From Chlamydiota bacterium (GTDB taxonomy: Bacteria; Auribacterota; UBA3054; B51-G9): a DNA stretch of 5,964 nucleotides. Shown in pieces: positions 1 to 5,565 of the stretch (positions are counted from its first letter, which is position 1; every line of letters begins with the position of its first letter). The stretch covers positions 1-5,964 of the forward strand of contig QMOL01000199.1 of NCBI GenBank assembly GCA_003648225.1, given 5' to 3'. Position numbers and translations under genes: made by a program. Below the pieces are notes generated by a model. It was not told the origin of the DNA. It saw only the letters and a program-made list of their open reading frames with translations, and made no database searches.

Positions 1-529
1 AGTTAGAAACCATACCTCCCGGATAGGAGCCGCTTGTATATTGTAAATGAACACCGCCGCCGCCATCGAGTTCATCCTGCATTCCTTTAGCGATATTATC
101 TACAATAATACAATTTTTAACCATTCCGCGATCTTTAATAAACGCTCCACCGCCACGGGTAATTGTTGCACCATTTGTTAATGTAAATCCGTCAATCACA
201 GAGTAAGTGCGTTCAAGCTGAACGCATCTGTTACTTCCCAGACCATCAATAATTGTAACTTCGGGTCCATTAACACTTTGAAGTAAAACTTTTCCGCCTA
301 TAAATTGAAATAATCCCGGAGAATAAGTACCATTTGTAACAATGATAACAGAGCCCCAGCTTGTGGCAACACTCTTAGCATCTTCGATTGTATTTGCTGC
401 GGTTGCCCAATTAGTGTAAGGCGAAACGTTTCCACCGAATGGGGAAACGTAATGAGTTTTTGAGAATATTTTGGGACAAACTAAGAATATTAACAGGGAT
501 ACTATTGACGTAACGAGTAGTTTTTTCAT
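1..529 (-). CDS. Secreted right-handed beta-helix (polymorphic outer-membrane-like) protein, N-terminal part
   Basis: The reading frame opens at the ATG at 529-527 and stays open for 176 codons to the left edge, so only the N-terminus is present. The start is well supported by an AGGAGG six bases upstream. Residues 1-23 (MKKLLVTSIVSLLIFLVCPKIFS) form a signal peptide with a basic start, a hydrophobic core and a likely cut before KTHYVSP. The mature part begins with the YVSP..G..NWATAANTIEDA pattern. Beta-helix rungs follow, such as GPEVTIIDG, YSVIDGFTLTNG and GMVKNCIIVDN, in the usual order of 'event, definition of a whole, new rung'. In PVC bacteria such proteins are exported and probably surface-attached or adhesive; no enzyme active site is visible. 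A consensus promoter lies 170-200 bp upstream and the start site can fold into a hairpin. The family assignment is by pattern recognition; substrate and anchoring are unknown because the C-terminus is missing. Confidence 0.8.
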   Translation of the reverse strand, partial: MKKLLVTSIVSLLIFLVCPKIFSKTHYVSPFGGNVSPYTNWATAANTIEDAKSVATSWGSVIIVTNGTYSPGLFQFIGGKVLLQSVNGPEVTIIDGLGSNRCVQLERTYSVIDGFTLTNGATITRGGGAFIKDRGMVKNCIIVDNIAKGMQDELDGGGGVHLQYTSGSYPGGMVSN

Positions 530-564
530 GATTCTCCTCCTAGCTTTTGTGCAAGCAGAATCAT
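528..564 (-). promoter_or_regulatory. Hairpin over the ribosome-binding site and start codon
   Basis: ATGATTCT at 528-535 and AGAATCAT at 557-564 are perfect inverted repeats. Inside them GCTT (543-546) pairs with AAGC (553-556), leaving a six-base loop. In the transcript this gives a 12-bp stem in which the seven bases UAGGAGG, containing the whole Shine-Dalgarno sequence, form a one-sided bulge. The spacer and the AU of the AUG are paired. Such a structure could tune translation, for example with temperature, but it is AT-rich and its function is inferred only from geometry. It could be chance. Confidence 0.45.
536..541 (-). promoter_or_regulatory. Strong Shine-Dalgarno site of the leftmost gene
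   Basis: The minus strand reads AGGAGG, then six bases, then the ATG at 529-527. It is the only clear Shine-Dalgarno sequence in front of any gene in this window and fixes the start of the beta-helix protein. It lies in the bulge of the hairpin at 528-564. Confidence 0.85.
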
Positions 565-698
565 TTTTATATAAAGTATAAAAAAAAGAAAAGATTTTTA
601 GTAAAAAAGTATCCTGCTTTATAATAATATTTTAGCGACAAAAAAATAAAATAATAGGAAAACGAAAGTTTTACTTCCTTTCAAAATTACTATAACAT

Positions 699-728
699 AT
701 TATATCAAAATACTATAGTTCTTGTCAA
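699..728 (-). promoter_or_regulatory. Consensus sigma-70 promoter for the leftmost gene
   Basis: On the minus strand a perfect TTGACA (728-723) is followed after 18 bases by a perfect TATAAT (704-699). Transcription would start near position 692 and run into the beta-helix protein gene, giving a leader of roughly 160 nt. It is the only pair of perfect consensus hexamers I found. The region is AT-rich, which raises the chance of false -10 boxes, but both hexamers matching at near-ideal spacing is convincing. A weaker TATACT at 580-575 has no good -35 partner. Confidence 0.65.
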
Positions 729-746
729 ATACATGATAGTTATTGT

Positions 747-798
747 AAAAAAGAAATGAAGCCGGTTTAATAATCAGAAAAAAATGAGATTACTACCG
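747..798 (-). terminator. Possible intrinsic terminator after the histidine kinase gene
   Basis: About 17 bases past the kinase stop codon, the minus strand can form an imperfect stem. CGGT..TAATC within 798-788 pairs with GATTA..ACCG within 775-763, around a T-rich loop. The next bases down to 747 include T-rich runs. The stem has an internal mismatch and the T tract is offset from it, so this is only a plausible terminator separating the kinase from the promoter of the next gene. Confidence 0.35.
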
Positions 799-814
799 AA
801 AATTCAACTTTCAC

Positions 815-3445
815 TTATTTGGCTTCAATAACTTCGCGAAGTGTTTTTAGAAGTATTTCAACACTATAAGGTTTTTGTATAAAACCCGAAAGACCTTTTC
901 CTGAAAAATGCTGCGTAGCGTCCTGTTCGTTGTAGCCGCTCGAAAGGATAACTTTAGCATCCGGACGAATAAGGCGAATTTCGTGAAATGCCTGATTGCC
1001 ACTCATATTTGGCATTGTTAAATCGAGAATGACACAAACTATTTCATCGGCATTATCGCGAAAGATATCGACTGCCTGCTGCCCGTCAACTGCGGTCAAC
1101 GTTTTAAATCCAATCATTTCGAACATTCTTTTTCCGAGTTCACAAACAGTTTCTTCATCGTCGGCGATGAGAATAGTACCGGTACCGTGCCAATTATTTT
1201 TTGCGGATATTCTTATATTTTTTTCATTAGTATTTAACTTAGATGTTTCCGTTATCCGGAAGATAACTTTAAATGTTGTGCCTTTTCCCGGTTCGCTGGA
1301 AACTCTTATAGCACCTTTATGTCCCCTCACTATACCAAGCACGGCTGCCATGCCCAACCCTCTGCCGGTAAATTTGGTGGTAAAGAACGGGTCAAAAAGT
1401 TTTTCGCGTGTTTTCTCATCCATCCCGCAACCGGTGTCTGAAACTTCCAAATAAACGAAGTTACCCCTTGGAAGCGGTTCATTTATTCCGCTACCGAAAG
1501 TGGTATTTGCTGCAAAAATACGATCGCTATCGCACACCATAGTTCCTGTTGATATAGAAATAGCGCCATTTTTATCGCCGATTGCTTCTGACGCATTTGT
1601 AATTATGTTCATTATAATTTGCCGAATTTGCGTTGCGTCACCGTCGAACATTGGTAATTCGTTTTCAAAATCATATTTTAGTGTTACCTTCTTTGATATT
1701 GATACATCAAGAATATGACTCATTTCTTCTACCAGTTTATTCAAATCAATCAATTCAATGACAAATTTACCTTTTCCGGAATAAGCAAGCATCTGCTTAG
1801 AAAGTTCCGCAGCTCTGGACGCTGCTTTTCTAATTTCTTTAACGTCATCGCGTACCGGTGAGTAGTCCGGGAGATTTTGCAATACCAGATCGGAATATCC
1901 CATTACAGCCATAAGAATATTATTAAAGTCATGGGCTATTCCGCCGGCGAGTACACCCAGACTTTCAAGTTTTTGACCGTGCAGCATTTCCCGTTCAAGC
2001 TCCAATCGTTTTTCTTCATTGCGAATTCTTGTTCCGAGATGACCTAAAAGTGAAGCAAAGAGAACAAGTAACTTGCGGTCATTTTCACTTATTATCTTTT
2101 TCTGAATAAAGTTATCCATTGTGATTATACCGATTACTTTCACCCCATTCCAAAGCGGAGCGACCGCGAAATCAGAGTAACCGACAACCTCTCCGATATT
2201 TCTGTCTAAGACCTGATGATTTTCAACATAGAAGCTCGTTTTCTTAAGTTTAATAACCTCTTGAATTGCTTCGCTTTCAAATTTGTTATATTTATAGGTG
2301 AAATTGTGTTCATCAATAATATTGCCTTTTAAATCGGTACCGAAAGTTCCTTTCATTTTTTCGGTTTCATTGACAATCAGCCAAATGCCTAATCTGTCGA
2401 ATCCCAGTTTCTCAATTCCGAGTTCTATCGCACGTTTCCACAGTTCGTTTTCAGAAGAGCATTTTGATAGCTCTGTTGAAACCAAATTGAGTTCGGTTAG
2501 CTTTTCCTGAAAGGCACGATTTCTTTCTTCGTTTTGGATACGCGTTCCAAGATGTCCTAAAAGAGAAGCATATAGTGTGAGCAATTTGCGATCATTTTCC
2601 GTAATTTTTTTACGTTGAATATAATTATCAGTAGATATTCCCCCAATAACATTATCGCCATCCCAAAGCGGAGCTACTGCACAAGCGACACATCCTATAA
2701 TTTTTTTAAAATCATCATCATAAATTTTTTCGTTTTCTTCATAATAGCATGGTGTTTTCGTTTCAAGAGCGCGCAACATTGCGAACTCAGGATTTGTGAT
2801 ATTTATATGCTTTCTCTCATCAATAACATTTCCTTTTATATCAGTACCAAAAGTAGCTCTCATTTTCCCCGGTTTTTCGGTTGTAAGCCAAATTCCCAAT
2901 CTATCAAATCCTAATTTGTTACGTCCTAATCTTATGGCTTGTTCCCAAAGTTCATTTTCTGTTTTACATTTTGACAGAGCGATAGAAACATCATGTAAGC
3001 CGGTAAGTCTTTTCTGGAACGCTCTTTCTCTTTCTTCAATGGCTTGTAAATTTTTGAAATAGAGCATAGCATTTAAACCGTCGCCAAGCCGACGACCTAT
3101 TTCTTTAAATACATCTTGTTCATTCTCTGTCCACTTCCGCCACCGCGAGCTATGATTGCCATCCAAAACAATATCTCTTGGATTATCCCTGCCGATGATG
3201 TTCAAGCTTTTTGTGATATTAATATCTGTTCCGCCGAGTGTAATTCTTACCGGATAAGACGCGAAATCAAAAGTGATGTTTTCGCCGGCGCCAACATCAA
3301 TAACTGCTTGACGAAAGGTACCGACACCACTGTTGGCGGCATTTGTTACTACTTGATCCGCCGCAAAGACCGATGCGGCAAATAATAAAATTAAGCTTGT
3401 GATTTTCAGGTTGGTTTTCAACGTCAAACACTTAACGCTTAACAT
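815..3445 (-). CDS. Hybrid sensor histidine kinase (GAF-GAF-HisKA-HATPase-REC) fused to the exported front of a beta-helix protein
   Basis: This 876-codon gene has parts that do not normally occur together. Residues 1-28 look like a signal peptide ending in LLFAASVFA. Residues 29-100 match the start of a beta-helix surface protein (SGVGTFRQAV, NITKSLNIIG, VLDGNHSS). At about residue 101 the sequence changes to the end of a GAF domain (WTENEQDVFKEIGRRL, 105-120). Two GAF domains that are copies of each other follow (about 141-309 and 310-480). Then come the HisKA H-box GGIAHDFNN with phospho-acceptor H505, an HATPase domain with N613/N617 in the N box, DTGCGM (670-675) and GRGLGMA (694-700), and a receiver domain with D762/D763, phospho-acceptor D808, S835/S836 and K858. 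All catalytic residues look intact, so the kinase half should phosphorylate itself and pass phosphate to its own receiver. There is no DNA-binding output domain. No Shine-Dalgarno precedes the ATG, which lies inside a heptamer repeat tract. An export signal would put cytoplasmic domains outside, so the fusion may be an assembly or deletion junction, or translation may begin inside, for example at the ATG at 3067-3065. Confidence 0.85.
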   Translation of the reverse strand: MLSVKCLTLKTNLKITSLILLFAASVFAADQVVTNAANSGVGTFRQAVIDVGAGENITFDFASYPVRITLGGTDINITKSLNIIGRDNPRDIVLDGNHSSRWRKWTENEQDVFKEIGRRLGDGLNAMLYFKNLQAIEERERAFQKRLTGLHDVSIALSKCKTENELWEQAIRLGRNKLGFDRLGIWLTTEKPGKMRATFGTDIKGNVIDERKHINITNPEFAMLRALETKTPCYYEENEKIYDDDFKKIIGCVACAVAPLWDGDNVIGGISTDNYIQRKKITENDRKLLTLYASLLGHLGTRIQNEERNRAFQEKLTELNLVSTELSKCSSENELWKRAIELGIEKLGFDRLGIWLIVNETEKMKGTFGTDLKGNIIDEHNFTYKYNKFESEAIQEVIKLKKTSFYVENHQVLDRNIGEVVGYSDFAVAPLWNGVKVIGIITMDNFIQKKIISENDRKLLVLFASLLGHLGTRIRNEEKRLELEREMLHGQKLESLGVLAGGIAHDFNNILMAVMGYSDLVLQNLPDYSPVRDDVKEIRKAASRAAELSKQMLAYSGKGKFVIELIDLNKLVEEMSHILDVSISKKVTLKYDFENELPMFDGDATQIRQIIMNIITNASEAIGDKNGAISISTGTMVCDSDRIFAANTTFGSGINEPLPRGNFVYLEVSDTGCGMDEKTREKLFDPFFTTKFTGRGLGMAAVLGIVRGHKGAIRVSSEPGKGTTFKVIFRITETSKLNTNEKNIRISAKNNWHGTGTILIADDEETVCELGKRMFEMIGFKTLTAVDGQQAVDIFRDNADEIVCVILDLTMPNMSGNQAFHEIRLIRPDAKVILSSGYNEQDATQHFSGKGLSGFIQKPYSVEILLKTLREVIEAK
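2006..3025 (-). repeat. Tandem duplication of a GAF domain inside the kinase gene
   Basis: Two consecutive units of about 170 codons align along their whole length. Each has RAFQ..LT.L near its start, then S.LSK, then ENELW..AI.LG..KLGFDRLGIWL. Each continues with the GTD.KGN.IDE motif, AVAPLW.G..VIG and ENDRKLL.L.ASLLGHLGTRI.NEE. The first covers residues about 141-309 and the second about 310-480. The similarity is clear at DNA level too, for example around 2078-2120 against 2590-2632. The first unit has extra cysteines (IIGCVACAVAP) where the second has VVGYSDFAVAP, so the copies may sense different things. Ligands are unknown. Confidence 0.85.
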
Positions 3446-3463
3446 TAAACGCTATCGTTTAAC
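3416..3463 (-). repeat. Degenerate GTTAAGN heptamer tract containing the kinase start codon
   Basis: Read on the minus strand, consecutive 7-base units are GTTTAAT, GTTAAGC, GTTAAGT, GTTTGAC and GTTGAAA (3450-3416). They are preceded by GTTAAAC and a six-base GATAGC. The ATG at 3445-3443 spans the boundary between two units, so the first codons of the kinase (MLSVKCLTLK) are translated repeat. The outer GTTAAACG and CGTTTAA copies can also pair as a small stem just before the start. No Shine-Dalgarno is present. Confidence 0.7.
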
Positions 3464-3647
3464 GTCTATTGTTATTAAAATCAAAAACATATATTTTAAA
3501 ATAACAGATAATATTTGAAAATTGGTTTATAAAAACATAATAGCAAGCTCCGATTTAGACTTTATGCGACTTGAATAAATTGCGATATACATTATCTCAA
3601 ATTTAGATAAAATTGTAAAATAATTTTTTTCAATTCAAGTAATTTTT

Positions 3648-5423
3648 TCATTTTTGCATATCAAGAACACTTTTGGAAAGATTTTGTTTTGCGGATTTAT
3701 TTTTCGGATTTAATTCAAGCGCTTTTCTGAAATGCATTTGTGCGGTAACTTTATTACCAAGTCCGGCGTAAGCAACTCCGAGAAAATTTTCCAAATCAGA
3801 ATTATTTTTAAGCCAGCGATTTATTTCGTTCAAGTGGTTGATACATTTCTCGAACTGCTGCGTATGAAGATAAATTTCCGCCTGATTCAGATTTGCGCCA
3901 ACATGCCGTGGATTTAATTTCAGCAATGTGCGGATACAATGCCGCGCATTAATCCAATCATGTCTTAACATATATATTCTCATCAGATTTTCATGTGCCG
4001 TTTGAAGTTTTGGATTTAGCCGTACCGCTTCTCTAAAATGTAATTCCGCGGAGTTGAAATTTCCTTTTCGAGCTAATATTGATCCTAAATTATTATGGGC
4101 ATCCGGATCATAAGGCGCAATTTCCACCGCCTTTTGGTAAAGCCGAAATGCATTGGTTATATCGCCTTTAGCGCTAAATTGTCTGCCGAGATTAATCATC
4201 GCGACCACGCTATTTTTTTTATTAACGAGCGTGTAATTCCATAATTGGAAATCATTTTCCCAGATTTGTGATTGAGCCATGCTTCTCCAACTTAAAGCTG
4301 CAAGCAACACGCATCCGATTATCAAAGCTGTTTTTCTGTTCTTTTTAATTTCTGCTAAAACAAAACAAAACACGAGTGCGGTGCCAAGCATTGACAAATA
4401 AACATACCGATCATAAACGGTAGAATTATTTTGAGCTGCAAAAGGAATCAAACCGGAAACAGGTAATATTCCCGCAATAAATAAAAATAAACCGGAAATC
4501 AAAAATATGAATTTATGAATTGGAGAATCGGTGGATTGGTGAATTGATGAATTGGTTAAGCGAGTACACCTGACAAATATCAATGAAGCTGCAATCAATA
4601 TCGAAACAGGAATCCATGTCCAGTAAATTAATCCACCGCCAATTAAATTAAACGGACTCCGTCCGTAGTCAGGTAAAATATTAATCGGGAGAAATAATTT
4701 GTAAAGATAAAAACTCATGGCGTCAAGCGCAATGATTGGTCGAGTAAACCAAGGTGCCTGATATAACGAAATCAACTTTTCCTGTGAATAAGCGTTTAAT
4801 GCAAGGATAGGCAAAGCGATTATCATCCACGGCACGAGAGAAACGATTGTATTCCTGACATTTTTTTTAAAAAGTAGGAAATCAATAATTAAAATCATAA
4901 GCAATACAGAAACGGCGGTTGGTTTTGACAACATAGCGAATAGAAATGAAATTAATCCCAACGAGTAAAAGCTTTTTTTGTTTTTCAGACGAAATTGAAC
5001 GAAATAAAACAGCGCTAAACAAGAAAAGAAACCCGCGGAAACATCTTTCAGCGAAGTAATCCAGCAAACAGATTCCACTTGCAACGGATGAACAGCAAAC
5101 AACAATGCGCCCATCAGGGCAAACATCCCGCATTTTTCCAGTATTTCTTTTTGGAAACGGTAAAAATATTTGAGAAGCGATTTTAAGAGGAAATAGACAA
5201 CAAGAGTTGTCAGGATATGAAACAAAATATTGAGATAATGAAATGCCGCGGCATTTTTCCCGAAAACATCCAACGTCAAAGACCACCAAGTATAAGTTAT
5301 GGGAATATAACCGTTAGAAAACGATGACCAGAAGTAACCAACATTTCCAAGATTTGGATAATCAATCACATAAGTCATATCATCCCAGTCGAGAAAACCG
5401 AATGAAAGCGCGCTATGATACAC
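3648..5423 (-). CDS. TMTC-like multi-pass membrane glycosyltransferase (GT-C type) with C-terminal TPR repeats
   Basis: From the GTG at 5423-5421 the protein has 591 residues. The first 385 or so are mostly hydrophobic helices. Motifs resemble bacterial relatives of TMTC-type GT-C proteins: FLDWDDMTYVIDYP near residues 10-23 (acidic pair in the first outer loop), HPLQVESVCWITSLKDV (112-128), LFLPINILPDYGRSP (243-257) and DRYVYLSMLG (338-347). Residues about 405-580 hold roughly five TPR units, for example DAHNNLGSILARKGNFNSAELHFREAVRLNP and VAYAGLGNKVTAQMHFRKALELNPKNKSA. Family members are thought to transfer sugars from a lipid carrier, with TPRs binding the acceptor; substrate and acceptor here are unknown. 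Residues 290-305 are a translated octamer repeat. The frame remains open upstream to a stop at 5507-5505 and that part encodes FAITTIIAVIVIV, the expected first membrane helix. No ATG, GTG or TTG exists there, so the GTG start given is conservative and probably too short. It lies just downstream of the PEP-CTERM-like gene, perhaps in one transcript. Confidence 0.75.
   Translation of the reverse strand: MYHSALSFGFLDWDDMTYVIDYPNLGNVGYFWSSFSNGYIPITYTWWSLTLDVFGKNAAAFHYLNILFHILTTLVVYFLLKSLLKYFYRFQKEILEKCGMFALMGALLFAVHPLQVESVCWITSLKDVSAGFFSCLALFYFVQFRLKNKKSFYSLGLISFLFAMLSKPTAVSVLLMILIIDFLLFKKNVRNTIVSLVPWMIIALPILALNAYSQEKLISLYQAPWFTRPIIALDAMSFYLYKLFLPINILPDYGRSPFNLIGGGLIYWTWIPVSILIAASLIFVRCTRLTNSSIHQSTDSPIHKFIFLISGLFLFIAGILPVSGLIPFAAQNNSTVYDRYVYLSMLGTALVFCFVLAEIKKNRKTALIIGCVLLAALSWRSMAQSQIWENDFQLWNYTLVNKKNSVVAMINLGRQFSAKGDITNAFRLYQKAVEIAPYDPDAHNNLGSILARKGNFNSAELHFREAVRLNPKLQTAHENLMRIYMLRHDWINARHCIRTLLKLNPRHVGANLNQAEIYLHTQQFEKCINHLNEINRWLKNNSDLENFLGVAYAGLGNKVTAQMHFRKALELNPKNKSAKQNLSKSVLDMQK
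4509..4556 (+). repeat. Six degenerate GAATTGGT octamers inside the TPR protein gene
   Basis: On the plus strand six 8-base units run without gaps: GAATTTAT, GAATTGGA, GAATCGGT, GGATTGGT, GAATTGAT, GAATTGGT. Together they add 48 bases, or 16 codons, read on the minus strand as TNSSIHQSTDSPIHKF with an 8-residue period. The peptide lies in a loop between two hydrophobic helices, after FVRCTRL and before IFLISGLFLF. It is polar and looks like an insertion the protein tolerates. The length keeps the frame. Confidence 0.8.
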
Positions 5424-5455
5424 GATAACAATTACCGCAATTATGGTAGTAATAG

Positions 5456-5485
5456 CGAAAGAATTTTTAACAAAAGAATTTTTAA
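5456..5485 (-). repeat. 15-bp tandem duplication upstream of the TPR protein
   Basis: TTAAAAATTCTTTTG and TTAAAAATTCTTTCG are adjacent on the minus strand and differ at one base. In the frame of the downstream membrane protein they read IKNSF-VKNSF, directly before the predicted first membrane helix. Because 15 is a multiple of three, the duplication keeps that frame, which fits this stretch being translated. Confidence 0.7.
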
Positions 5486-5565
5486 TAACAAAATAATTTG
5501 AATATTACAGTACGACTATTATTCGATTTTAATTTTTTGGCGGTCGCAAAATAATTAAATTTCAT

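Noticed and set aside
473..529. Possible lipoprotein signal around the cysteine in LLIFLVCPK of the leftmost protein
   Set aside because: The residue before the cysteine is valine, not the small residue a lipobox needs, and a normal signal peptidase site follows at IFS-K.
996..3385. Several plus-strand open frames of 70-150 codons opposite the kinase gene
   Set aside because: They mirror the kinase on the other strand, have no recognisable domain and no ribosome-binding site, and their sequence is what antisense reading of a long gene produces.
3592..3610. Small hairpin TTATCT-7-AGATAA after the TPR protein gene
   Set aside because: It is a 6-bp AT-rich stem with no T run after it on the minus strand, so it is not a credible intrinsic terminator.
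3569..3640. Inverted repeat ACTTGAAT / ATTCAAGT in the spacer between the TPR protein and the kinase
   Set aside because: The arms are 56 bases apart and the region is very AT-rich; there is no terminator, promoter or known operator layout around it.
3446..3647. Search for a promoter of the kinase gene in the 200-bp spacer
   Set aside because: Only weak AT-rich partial matches such as TTGAAA with TTATCT were found; none stands out from the background.
4882..5289. A 135-codon minus-strand frame within the TPR protein gene
   Set aside because: It lies in another frame of a gene with strong motif evidence and encodes a cysteine-rich sequence with no family pattern.
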